From JANNRR01 sp031401675 (GTDB lineage Bacteria > Pseudomonadota > Alphaproteobacteria > Rhodobacterales > Rhodobacteraceae), in NCBI GenBank assembly GCA_031401675.1, contig JANNRR010000041.1:1-23117 (forward strand): a DNA stretch of 23,117 bases, given 5' to 3'. Below the pieces are notes generated by a model. It did not search any database. It was not told where the DNA came from and was given only the letters and a program-made list of their open reading frames with translations. Numbering within the stretch: the stretch's first letter is position 1; each line of letters opens with the position of its first letter. The position numbers were made by a program, and so were the translations under genes. Positions 15,305 to 22,973 of this stretch are shown here, piece by piece.

Positions 15305-15630
15305 AACGCTATGCAATGGTTCTGGGGCTGAAGCCGGAAAAGGTCGCCGAATACGTGGCCCTGCATGCCGCTGTCTGGCCCGAGATACTGGCCAAGATCA
15401 GCGACTGCAACATCCGGAACTATTCGATCTACCTGCGGCAGCCGGAAAACCTGCTGTTCAGCTATTTTGAATACCACGGCAGCGATTTCGAAGGCGACAT
15501 GGCTGGCATGGCGGCCGACCCGCGCACCCAGGACTGGTGGGCGGTGTGCATGCCCTGCCAGCAGCCGCTCGACAGCCGCAAGCCCGGCGAATGGTGGGCG
15601 GGGCTGGAAGAAGTGTTCCATCATGACTGA
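15301..15630 (+). CDS. L-rhamnose mutarotase family protein (RhaM-like)
   Basis: This small cytoplasmic protein (109 residues) belongs to the family that interconverts alpha and beta anomers of L-rhamnose and related sugars. It starts MKRYAMVLGLKPEKVAEY, and H22 in LHAAVWPEIL matches the catalytic histidine of RhaM. IRNYSIYLRQPENLLFSYFEY and the Trp-rich ending (WWAVCMPCQ, EWWAGLEEVFHHD) are typical. It overlaps the preceding gene by ATGA and the next by 8 bases. The partner sugar is not necessarily rhamnose. The family points to a free aldose, likely a 6-deoxyhexose or pentose, as the compound taken up by the neighbouring transporter. Confidence 0.9.
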   Translation: MKRYAMVLGLKPEKVAEYVALHAAVWPEILAKISDCNIRNYSIYLRQPENLLFSYFEYHGSDFEGDMAGMAADPRTQDWWAVCMPCQQPLDSRKPGEWWAGLEEVFHHD

Positions 15631-16312
15631 CGGTCCGGTTCCCGGGCCGGGAACTGACCCGCAGCCCGACCCGCGCATCGCGGTCCTGCAGACCTGCTAT
15701 ACCTCGGTGATCCACGACACATTGCGCGCCATGGGCTTGCGCGACTTCACGCTGCCACCGCGCATCACGCCGCTGCAACCCGACAGGGTCCTGACCGGCC
15801 CGGCCTTCACCATCGAAGGCCGGATCGATACAACGGCCGACGCGCACGCCACCCTGCTGGCCTGGACCGGCCTGTTGTCGCAAGCCCCGGCCGGTCACGT
15901 CTGGACCGCGCAGCCGCACAACCACACGGTCGCACAGATGGGCGAGTTGAGCGCCGAAACTCTGCACCGCAAGGGGGTTCTGGGGGCGGTGCTGGATGGC
16001 GGTCTGCGCGACGCCAGTTTCATCCTGACGCTGGGGTTCACCTGTTGGCGGGTGTTCCACACGCCGCGCGACGTGGTCGGCATGTGGCTGCCCACCGCCG
16101 CCAACATCCCGATCCGGATCGACGAGGTGCTGATCCGCCCCGGCGACTGGCTGCACGGCGACCGCGACGGGATGGTCTGCATTCCGGCCGAGCATCTGGA
16201 CGCGGTGATCGACAGGTCGCTGACCGCAATGGAAACCGAAAGCGCGGTGCGCCGGGCGATCCTGAACGGGATGGACCCGCAACAGGCCTATCTGCGCTAT
16301 GGAAAGTTCTGA
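15623..16312 (+). CDS. RraA-like protein (HMG/CHA aldolase family)
   Basis: This 229-residue protein of the RraA / 4-hydroxy-4-methyl-2-oxoglutarate aldolase fold carries the diagnostic motif GAVLDGGLRD (121-130, with D125, R129 and D130) and GDWLHGDRDGMVCIP near 173-187. Members include class II pyruvate aldolases and oxaloacetate decarboxylases, and also non-enzymatic RNase E regulators. Its place in a sugar operon supports an enzyme role, for example splitting a 2-keto-3-deoxy sugar acid to pyruvate and an aldehyde. The N-terminal 18 residues are a Pro-rich extension. The ATG at 15623 overlaps the mutarotase gene by 8 bases, and the next gene starts 14 bases before its stop. Assignment as an aldolase is inferred from context. 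Confidence 0.85.
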   Translation: MTDGPVPGPGTDPQPDPRIAVLQTCYTSVIHDTLRAMGLRDFTLPPRITPLQPDRVLTGPAFTIEGRIDTTADAHATLLAWTGLLSQAPAGHVWTAQPHNHTVAQMGELSAETLHRKGVLGAVLDGGLRDASFILTLGFTCWRVFHTPRDVVGMWLPTAANIPIRIDEVLIRPGDWLHGDRDGMVCIPAEHLDAVIDRSLTAMETESAVRRAILNGMDPQQAYLRYGKF

Positions 16313-17439
16313 CCCCCTGCAGATCGCGGCGCTTGACATCCGGTGTTGCCGGGCACCGGTCGGCAGCCTTGGCGACGGGCTCCGGGGTGGGCACTCCGGG
16401 CAGGGGCTGGAATTTCTGGTCTATACGCTGACCACCACCAGCGGCAGAAGCGCTTCGATGTTCGGCTTTGCCGGGCGCTCGGCGCTTGGATCAGGGCATC
16501 TGGCCGCCGCCTCGCTGCGCCCGTTCCTGATCGGGCGCAACGCGCTGGACCGCGAGGCTATGTGGCACGACTGGCGGCGGGCCGACCGCTGGTGGCACCA
16601 TCTGCCGGCATACAGCTACGGCCCCCTGGACTGCTGCCTGTGGCTCTTGGCTGCCGAAGCGGCGGGCGTGGCGCTCTGGCGTCAGATCGGCGGGGCCCGG
16701 ACCACGGTTCCGGTCTATGCCTCGTCGCTGGTGCTGGAGAGTGCTGATGCCTATGCCGCCGAAGCGCTGGCAGTACAGGCGGCCGGCCTGCGCGGCTACA
16801 AGATCCATCCGCCCGGCCGGACCCTGGCCGAAGATATCGGTATCCACCGGGCAGTGCGCGCCGCCGTGGGTCCGGACTTTGCGCTGATGTCGGACCCGGT
16901 GCGCCCCTACACCTACGACGAGGCGCTGCGTCTGGGGCGGGAACTGGAACGGCTGGATTTCCTGTGGCTGGAGGAACCTCTGCCCGATGAAAACCTGGCG
17001 GCCCTGCGCGAACTGACCCGCACCTTGGACATCGCGGTGATTGGCACCGAGGTGCTGGCCCGTCCGCCCTATTCCGTGGCGGAATGCGTGGCGACCCGGG
17101 TGGTCGACCCGGGTGGTCGACGGCGTGCGCGCCGATGTGTCGTGGAGCGGCGGCGTGACCGGCGTGCTGAAAACCGCCCGACTGGCCGAAGCGTTCCATA
17201 TGCAATGCGAAGTGCATACCGCGATCTTTCATCCGCTGGAACTGGTGAACCTGCATGTCATCGGGTCGATCCGCAACTGCGGCTGGTTCGAGGTGCTGTG
17301 GCCGATGCAGGATTTCGCCTTCGGTCTGGCCGGAAGCCTGCCGATTTCGGATGGGCTGGCGCGGATGCCGGAAGGCCCGGGGTTGGGAATGCGCCTTGAT
17401 TGGGCGATGATCGAGGCGGCAACTTATGCCCGGGTCTGA
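16299..17439 (+). pseudogene. Second mandelate racemase-family dehydratase gene, frameshifted by a 13-base duplication
   Basis: The frame from 16299 encodes the N-terminal and barrel part of an enolase-superfamily enzyme: KIH at 168-170, SDP with D199, WLEEP with E225, and GTE with E251. It then runs out of frame after ATRVVD, at about 17112. The rest (GVRADVSWSGGVTG, then CEVHTAIFHPLELVNL to ATYARV) continues in another frame to 17439. The cause is visible: the 13-mer ACCCGGGTGGTCG occurs twice in tandem at 17094-17106 and 17107-17119. Removing one copy restores one frame of exactly 375 codons plus stop, a normal length, with D275 and H302 in place. The catalytic pattern KxH differs from the KxK of the paralogue at 14183, so it had another substrate or stereochemistry. 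It may be inactive, phase-variable, or a sequencing or assembly error. Confidence 0.85.
17094..17119 (+). repeat. 13-base tandem direct duplication disrupting a reading frame
   Basis: ACCCGGGTGGTCG is present twice with no spacer (17094-17106 and 17107-17119). Thirteen bases is not a multiple of three, so the host gene is shifted. The unit is nearly self-complementary (contains CCCGGG and is flanked by GTCGAC-like ends), a setting prone to slippage both in replication and in sequencing or assembly. Confidence 0.95.
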
Positions 17440-17486
17440 TATGCTGCAGCTTGCTTGACCTTGCTGATTCCATGAAGGGGCGCGAG

Positions 17487-18329
17487 ATGGACCTGATCGA
17501 TACCCACCAGCACCTGATCTATCGCCGCCATCTCGGCTACGACTGGACAGCCGGCATCCCGGCGCTGGCCACCGGCGATTTCACCGTCACCGATTACCGC
17601 GACCTGACCCGCGGGCTGGGGGTGGCGGGTACCATCTTCATGGAATGCGGCGTCGACGATGCCGACTACCGGGCCGAGGCGCGGCTGATCGCCGGGCTGG
17701 TGGCTGATCCGGGAAACGGCATGCTGGGCCAGATCGCCTCGATCCGGCCGGAAGAGGACGGGGTCGAGGACTGGCTGGATGAATGCGCCGGGCTGTCGGT
17801 GGTCGGCTTCCGCCGCATTCTGCATGTGATGCCGGACAGTCTGTCGCAGGCCTCGGGCTTCCGGCGCAATCTGGCCCGGATCGGTGCGCGCGGCCTGCCG
17901 TTCGACATGTGCTATCTGGCCCGGCAGTTGCCGCTGGCCCGCGATCTGGCGATGGAATGCGATGACATGACGCTGGTGCTGGATCACTGTGGCGTGCCCG
18001 ACATCGCCGGCGGTTCGTTCGATGAATGGGCCGCCGGGATCACCGCACTGGCCGCGCTCAGCCATGTCAGTTGCAAACTTTCGGGCATCGTCGCCTATTG
18101 CGCGCCCGGCACCGCCACGCTGGAAACCTTGCGCCCCTGGGTCGACCATGTGCTTCAGTCGTTCGGGCCGGGCCGAGTGGTGTGGGGCGGCGACTGGCCG
18201 GTGGTCAATCTGGGCACTGGCCTGCCGGCCTGGATCGCCCTGACGCATCAGCTGCTGGCCGGCCTGTCACCGGCAGAGATGCAGGCAATTGCCGGCGGCA
18301 ACGCCCGCCGGATCTACGGGCTGGGATAG
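17487..18329 (+). CDS. Amidohydrolase-2 family, probable sugar lactonase (L-fuconolactonase/rhamnonolactonase type)
   Basis: This 280-residue metal-dependent hydrolase belongs to the predicted TIM-barrel group that includes L-fuconolactonase and 2-pyrone-4,6-dicarboxylate lactonase. It begins with DTHQHL (H7, H9 metal ligands). VLDHCGVP supplies H167, and WGGDWPV supplies the catalytic D236. In deoxysugar oxidation such enzymes hydrolyse the aldonolactone formed by a sugar dehydrogenase. The start at 17487 is preferred over ATG at 17472, since AAGGGG lies 6 bases upstream and the family begins with MDLIDTHQH-like sequences. It lies 47 bases after the broken racemase-family gene and 7 bases before the epimerase-like gene, fitting one transcript. 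The substrate is assigned only to the level of a sugar lactone. Confidence 0.88.
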   Translation: MDLIDTHQHLIYRRHLGYDWTAGIPALATGDFTVTDYRDLTRGLGVAGTIFMECGVDDADYRAEARLIAGLVADPGNGMLGQIASIRPEEDGVEDWLDECAGLSVVGFRRILHVMPDSLSQASGFRRNLARIGARGLPFDMCYLARQLPLARDLAMECDDMTLVLDHCGVPDIAGGSFDEWAAGITALAALSHVSCKLSGIVAYCAPGTATLETLRPWVDHVLQSFGPGRVVWGGDWPVVNLGTGLPAWIALTHQLLAGLSPAEMQAIAGGNARRIYGLG

Positions 18330-18336
18330 CGGCGTC

Positions 18337-19374
18337 GTGCATCTGCTGGTCACCGGCGGCATGGGCTTTGCCATGGCCCATGTCGTGCGGCAGTGGCTTC
18401 TGGCCGACCCGTCCCACGTCGTCACCGTCGTCGACCTGTCGCCGCCCGATGCGGTTGCCGGGCGGTTCTTCGCGGCAGTCTCGGACCGGATGCGGGTCAT
18501 CACCGGCGACCTGCGCCGCGCTGACCTGTATGACCGGCTGCCTGCCTCGATCGATGCCGTGGTGCACGGGGCCGCCGCCACGCCGTCGCCCTACATCGAT
18601 GCCGATGGCCGGCAGCGTTCACCCGAAGCCGACACCCCGCTGGAGGTGCTGGACATCAACATCATGGCAACCGCCCGGCTCTTGGACTGGTGGCGAAAGC
18701 GGCCGGGGTCCGGTTGGTTCGTCAACCTGTCGTCCGGCGCCGTCTACGCGCGGTCGCTGCCAATGGATGCACCGGGCGCGCTGTTTGTGGCCGAGGATCA
18801 GCATGTAGCCCCGGACGGGCTCTATGGCGTGTCCAAGCTGGCCGGGGAACAGATCGCCCGCCGGTTCGGCGTGATCCACAGGTTGCCGGTCGTGTCCTTG
18901 CGCCTGTCGGGCGTGTTCGGGGCGATGGACCGGATCACCGCGCTGCGCCGGGTGCGCTGCATTCCGCAAGTTCTCGCCGTCAACGCGTTGGCCGGGCGGA
19001 CCACCCGCGTCGCCTCTTTGCAGGCGGCCGGGGATTTCGTCGCGGCCGCCGACGTGGCGCGGGCGGTCGTGATGATCCTGCAGACGCCGCCTGTGGCGCT
19101 GCGGCATCCGGTCTACAACATCGCGGCTGGCGCGCTGACCTCGGTGGCGGAACTGGCGGCGCTGATCGGCAACCATGTCGGCGAGTGCAGGCTGGAGGTG
19201 GCTTCGGACCCGGAAATCAGCCAGTTGCCCAACCAGCGTACGGGGCGCTTTGCCGCCTATGACATCGCCCGGGCTGCCGCCGATTTCGGCTGGACCCCCC
19301 GCCCGCTGGCAGAAACTCTGGCCGACTATGTCGGCTGGGTCAAAGCAGAAGCGGCGGCAGGGACCGGGCGTTAA
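18337..19374 (+). CDS. NAD-dependent epimerase/dehydratase-family (extended SDR) enzyme
   Basis: This 345-residue extended short-chain dehydrogenase starts at GTG 18337, seven bases after the lactonase stop. The Rossmann motif is LLVTGGMGFAMAHVV (3-17), the acidic residue after strand 2 is VVDLS (31-35), and the active site is S132/S133 with Y163-x3-K167 (YGVSK). The DYV-type ending is typical of the nucleotide-sugar epimerase fold. Within this operon its more likely role is oxidation of a free sugar to the lactone (as uronate dehydrogenase does) or oxidation of an aldonate, but no specific family match could be made. An in-frame ATG at 18289 lies inside the lactonase gene and is rejected. 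The gene ends 128 bases before the convergent GntR gene. Confidence 0.83.
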   Translation: MHLLVTGGMGFAMAHVVRQWLLADPSHVVTVVDLSPPDAVAGRFFAAVSDRMRVITGDLRRADLYDRLPASIDAVVHGAAATPSPYIDADGRQRSPEADTPLEVLDINIMATARLLDWWRKRPGSGWFVNLSSGAVYARSLPMDAPGALFVAEDQHVAPDGLYGVSKLAGEQIARRFGVIHRLPVVSLRLSGVFGAMDRITALRRVRCIPQVLAVNALAGRTTRVASLQAAGDFVAAADVARAVVMILQTPPVALRHPVYNIAAGALTSVAELAALIGNHVGECRLEVASDPEISQLPNQRTGRFAAYDIARAAADFGWTPRPLAETLADYVGWVKAEAAAGTGR

Positions 19375-19429
19375 TCATTCCTGACAATTTGTGAACTCCT
19401 TAAGTAAAATGTCACGAAATCAACTGGTT

Positions 19430-19459
19430 GTCCGGATTATCACGCGTGATAATCCGGAC
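19430..19459. terminator. Perfect 30-base palindrome between convergent genes
   Basis: The left arm GTCCGGATTATCACG (19430-19444) is followed directly by its exact reverse complement CGTGATAATCCGGAC (19445-19459). It lies between the epimerase-like gene (ends 19374) and the GntR gene (ends 19503), which converge, so a bidirectional terminator is the simplest view. It lacks a T-run on either side, and perfect identity without a loop is also what a protein-binding site or a recombination or cruciform site would show. Confidence 0.6.
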
Positions 19460-19502
19460 ATGGCACCTGCCCGAAATCTCGCCCGGCGCCTGCGCTTCCG
19501 GA

Positions 19503-20273
19503 TCAGTAGATCGGGGCTGACGGCAGCGGCACCTTGTCCTGCCCCGGATTGATGCCGTGCAGATGATCGCGGAAATGCGTCAGAAAGTTCTGCTTTGCAT
19601 GCAGCACATGCGCCCGCATCAGATCGCGCGCCGTCCGTTCCGATCGGTCGACGATGGCATCCCGGATTGCCAGATGTTCGTCGATGTACAGCACCTTCTG
19701 CGCTTCGGGTCGGGCCAGCATGTGGCTGCAGAAATCGCCCTGATACTTCGCCTCCAGCCCGTGCACGGTCCGGGCCAGATGCCGGTTGCCGGCGCGGTCC
19801 AGGATCATCCCGTGAAAGTCGCGGATGCGCGTGGCGACATTGGTGTTGTGGGCGGCATTGAACGCCTGATCCGGGCCGTGGGTTTGCACCGCCAGATCGA
19901 TCTTTCCCAAAGCCGCATCCAGGTCGGCATCAAACCCGGCATCGGCGTTGCGGGTGGCAAGCTCGGCGGCGTAGCCTTCCAGCTCTGCCCGCAGGTCGAA
20001 CACCTCCTCGATATCCTGCTGCGTCAGTGCGCGGACCGTAGCCCCGCGGTTTGGCACCAGGTCAACTAGCCCAAGCGCCTGCATCTTTCGCAAGGCTTCC
20101 CGGACAGGCGTCCGCGAGACCAGAAAACGGTCGCAGATATCGCGCTGGCCAAGGTGCGCACCCGGCCGGACCGCCCCGGTCAGGATCGACCGTTCCAGCT
20201 CGTAGGCAATACGGTCGGCCAGCTCTGCCGTCCGCATTTCCGGGTCGCCGGCTTGTTCGGTGGTCAGGCGCAT
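19503..20273 (-). CDS. GntR-family transcriptional regulator (FadR/FCD subgroup)
   Basis: This 256-residue DNA-binding protein has a winged helix-turn-helix at about 14-80 (ELADRIAYELERSILTGAV, RDICDRFLVSRTPVREALRK) and an FCD effector domain at about 85-235. The FCD metal-site histidines are plausibly H154 (DFHGMIL), H200 (DEHLAI) and H222 (AHVLHAK). FCD regulators usually bind carboxylic acids, often sugar acids such as glucuronate, galactonate or fructuronate. ATG at 20273 is chosen; the frame continues upstream, but that part is not conserved and crosses the promoter. A second ATG at 20237 is also possible. It is divergent from the UxaA gene, which it likely controls. Confidence 0.9.
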   Translation of the reverse strand: MRLTTEQAGDPEMRTAELADRIAYELERSILTGAVRPGAHLGQRDICDRFLVSRTPVREALRKMQALGLVDLVPNRGATVRALTQQDIEEVFDLRAELEGYAAELATRNADAGFDADLDAALGKIDLAVQTHGPDQAFNAAHNTNVATRIRDFHGMILDRAGNRHLARTVHGLEAKYQGDFCSHMLARPEAQKVLYIDEHLAIRDAIVDRSERTARDLMRAHVLHAKQNFLTHFRDHLHGINPGQDKVPLPSAPIY

Positions 20274-20296
20274 TCTACGGCCCGCTTCAGGTTCGA

Positions 20297-20333
20297 TTTG
20301 TGGAATTATACCCAAAATCGGCCCCTGCGGCAA
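20297..20333 (-). promoter_or_regulatory. gntR promoter with overlapping operator-like repeat
   Basis: On the minus strand TTGCCG (20333-20328) and TATAAT (20310-20305) are separated by exactly 17 bases, a good sigma70-type promoter placing the start of transcription about 25 bases before the ATG. An imperfect inverted repeat, TTTG (20297-20300) and CAAA (20313-20316) with further matches between, straddles the -10 box. Its size fits a GntR operator, suggesting self-repression and control of the divergent gene. The remaining bases to 20554 hold no other clear element. Confidence 0.6.
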
Positions 20334-20554
20334 CAAGCCGGCGCAAACAACGGCGATGTGCTGTTGCTGGTTGGTTGCGGTTCCTGTCGCGACCGGCACC
20401 ACGCGCGCAGCCCGGCCGTGCGGATCATCCGGCCTGCGCCGGCCAGCTGCGGGTTGAGAATGCAACGACACTGCGCGACCGGGACAAGGCTGATCCAATC
20501 TCGACCGCGGGGCCGGGGTTGTGCTAACCAGTTGCAGCACCATCGGAGTTTGCC

Positions 20555-22072
20555 ATGCCCGCCCCAGCCATCCGCCTGAACGCCCGCGACACGGTTGCCA
20601 TTGCCCTGCAGGATCTGGCTGCGGGTGCAGGACTGTCCGATCTGGGAGTGACCCTGACCGAGCCGGTCAAGCGCGGCCACAAGATCGCGCTGGTCGATCT
20701 GGCCGAGGGGCAGGTGCTGTACCGTTACGGCCAGATCATCGGGCAGGCGCTGGTGCCGATCGCGGCCGGGGCGCATGTCCACACCCACAACCTCGGGATG
20801 GGCCCGCATGAGCTGGATTACGCGATTGCCGAAGAAAACACGCCGTTGCCGATCCTGAACGATGGGCGGACATTTCAGGGCTTTCACCGGGCCGACGGCA
20901 AGGTCGGCACCCGCAACTACCTTGGCATCATCACCACCGTGAACTGTTCCGGTTCGGTGGCAAAGCTGGTGGCCGAGGCGGCGGAGCGGGATCCCTATTT
21001 TCGGGGGTTGGCGAATGTCGATGGCGTGGTGCCGATCGTGCACGGCACCGGTTGCGCAATGGACATGAAGGGCGAGGGCTACGAGACGCTGTTCCGCACG
21101 CTGGCGGGCTATGCCCAGCATGCCAATTTCGGCGGCATCCTTTTGCTGGGATTAGGCTGTGAAGCCATGCAGGTGCCAGCGCTGGTCGGCAAGGGGCGGC
21201 TGCGGCTCGACAACAATTTCCGCTACATGACGATCCAGCAGGAAGGCGGCACCCGGCGGACCATCGCGGCGGCGCTGACCCAACTGCGCGAAATGGGCGA
21301 AATTGCCAACCGGGTGGCGCGGGCCCCCGCGCCGATTTCAAAGATCGTGGTCGGGATGCAGTGCGGTGGCTCGGACGGCTATTCCGGCATCACCGCCAAC
21401 CCGGCCCTGGGGGCGGCGTCGGATCTGCTGGTGCAGCATGGCGGCACCACCATCCTGTCGGAAACTCCCGAGATCTACGGGGCCGAGCATCTGCTGACCC
21501 GGCGTGCCGCGACGCCGGAAATTGCCCATGCCATGATCGACCGGATCAAGTGGTGGGAGGATTACACCGCCCGCAATGGTGGCGAGATGGACAACAACCC
21601 CAGCCCCGGCAACAAGCGTGGCGGGCTGACCACCATCCTGGAGAAGTCACTGGGCGCGGTGGCCAAGGGCGGCACTGCACCCCTGTCGGGGTTTTATCTG
21701 TTTGCCGAGCCGATCACCGCGCCGGGTTTCGTCTACATGGACAGCCCCGGCTACGATCCGGCCTCGGTCACCGGTCAGATCGCCTCCGGTGCCAACCTGA
21801 TCGCCTTCACCACCGGGCGCGGTTCGGTGTCGGGCTACAAGCCTTCGCCCTGCCTGAAGCTGGCCACCAACACCGAAATGTACAATCACATGTCGGAAGA
21901 CATGGACATCAACTGCGGCGACATCATCAGCGCAGGCGTGACGATCGAGGCCAAGGGCCGCGAGATCTTCGAGGCGTTCATCGCCGCCGCCTCGGGCAAG
22001 CCGACCAAATCGGAAGACCTGGGGTTCGGTGCGGTGGAATTCGTGCCGTGGCAGATCGGTGCAGTGATGTAG
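20555..22072 (+). CDS. uxaA: UxaA-family altronate dehydratase (SAF + UxaA domains)
   Basis: This 505-residue cytoplasmic dehydratase joins an N-terminal SAF domain (about 9-83, ending in AHVHTHNLG with H74, H76 and H78) to the large UxaA catalytic domain (from about 112: DGKVGTRNYLGIITTVNCSG). Conserved cysteine patches of the iron-dependent family are present: HGTGCAMD, GLGCEAMQ, QCGGSDG, KPSPCLK and INCGD. UxaA removes water from D-altronate to give 2-keto-3-deoxygluconate in galacturonate breakdown; relatives act on galactarate or other aldonates. The length matches UxaA (about 495 in E. coli). GGAG lies 7 bases before the ATG. It is divergent from the FCD regulator and followed after 4 bases by a DMT permease. 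The KduD-like dehydrogenase at 3506 would act downstream of its product in a pectin-type route. Confidence 0.92.
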   Translation: MPAPAIRLNARDTVAIALQDLAAGAGLSDLGVTLTEPVKRGHKIALVDLAEGQVLYRYGQIIGQALVPIAAGAHVHTHNLGMGPHELDYAIAEENTPLPILNDGRTFQGFHRADGKVGTRNYLGIITTVNCSGSVAKLVAEAAERDPYFRGLANVDGVVPIVHGTGCAMDMKGEGYETLFRTLAGYAQHANFGGILLLGLGCEAMQVPALVGKGRLRLDNNFRYMTIQQEGGTRRTIAAALTQLREMGEIANRVARAPAPISKIVVGMQCGGSDGYSGITANPALGAASDLLVQHGGTTILSETPEIYGAEHLLTRRAATPEIAHAMIDRIKWWEDYTARNGGEMDNNPSPGNKRGGLTTILEKSLGAVAKGGTAPLSGFYLFAEPITAPGFVYMDSPGYDPASVTGQIASGANLIAFTTGRGSVSGYKPSPCLKLATNTEMYNHMSEDMDINCGDIISAGVTIEAKGREIFEAFIAAASGKPTKSEDLGFGAVEFVPWQIGAVM

Positions 22073-22076
22073 CGCC

Positions 22077-22973
22077 GTGCTGCAGGCGCTGGGGCCGGGG
22101 CAGGCCAACGTACGGACCGCCATCCTGCTGACCCTGGCGGGGATGCTGCTGTTTGCCTTGAACGACGTGATGGGCAAATGGCTGGTCGGGCAGTTCTCGG
22201 TCGGTCAGGTGGTGCTGATCCGGTCGCTGGCCGCGCTGGCGGTGATGGTGCCGGTGCTGTACCGGGGCGGGTTGCGGCCGCTCCTGGCGGTGGACCGTCC
22301 CGGGTTGCATTTCTTGCGGGCGGTTCTGATGGCGTGCGAGGGGTTCGCCTTTTATGCCGCCGTGGCCTACCTGCCGCTGGCCGATACCGTCACCTACTGG
22401 ATGGCCGGGCCGATCTATGTGGCGGCGCTGGCGTCGGTGTTCCTGGGCGAGCGGGTGGACTGGCGGGGCTGGGCCGCGATCCTGGTGGGGTTCGTTGGCG
22501 TGTTGATCGCGCTGCGCCCCTCGACCGCCAGTCTCGGCGGACCGGCCTTGATTGCGCTGGCCGGCAGCCTGGCGTTCTCGGTGTCGATGGTGCTGGGGCG
22601 AAAGCTTCGCGCGACGGCGGACAGCACGATCGTGGTCTGGCAGATGCTGGCGTCGGTTGTCGCGGGCGGGATCGGGGTTTGGCTGTTGCCCCCCGGGACC
22701 GGACCTGCCGGATGGCGGGGCATGACGCTGGCAGAGTTGGCGATGCTGGCCTTGCTGGGGGTGGTGGCGATGGTTGCGCATATTCTGATGAACCGGGCGT
22801 TCAAGCATGCCGATGCCGGGACGGTGATGCCGTTCCAGTATTCGATTCTGCTGTGGGCGGTGATTTTCGGGGCGCTGTTCTTTGGCGACATTCCCGGCCC
22901 CGGGATGATGATCGGGGCCGGGCTGATCGTGGCAGCAGGGCTTTACATCGCGCTTCGGTCACGCGAGCCATGA
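22077..22973 (+). CDS. DMT-superfamily permease (EamA type)
   Basis: This is a predicted 10-helix inner-membrane transporter of 298 residues with two EamA repeats (about 14-147 and 158-292). FALNDVMGKWL, the LIRSLAAL stretch and PLADTVTYWM in the first repeat, and HILMNRAFKHADAGTVMPFQYS in the second, are family features. EamA proteins export or import diverse metabolites, and a substrate cannot be assigned. The start is GTG at 22077, 4 bases after the dehydratase stop; the next ATG (22142) would delete half of helix 1. Pairing with a sugar-acid dehydratase suggests movement of a sugar acid or relief of a toxic intermediate, but this is inference. Confidence 0.88.
   Translation: MLQALGPGQANVRTAILLTLAGMLLFALNDVMGKWLVGQFSVGQVVLIRSLAALAVMVPVLYRGGLRPLLAVDRPGLHFLRAVLMACEGFAFYAAVAYLPLADTVTYWMAGPIYVAALASVFLGERVDWRGWAAILVGFVGVLIALRPSTASLGGPALIALAGSLAFSVSMVLGRKLRATADSTIVVWQMLASVVAGGIGVWLLPPGTGPAGWRGMTLAELAMLALLGVVAMVAHILMNRAFKHADAGTVMPFQYSILLWAVIFGALFFGDIPGPGMMIGAGLIVAAGLYIALRSREP

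Noticed and set aside
18289..18336. ATG start 16 codons upstream for the epimerase-like gene
   Set aside because: It lies within the lactonase gene and precedes the natural N-terminal beta strand HLLVTGG; GTG at 18337 fits better.
19421..20534. CAACTGGTT at 19421-19429 and its reverse complement at 20526-20534 as paired regulator sites either side of gntR
   Set aside because: A nine-base match at this distance can easily be chance and the flanks do not extend it.
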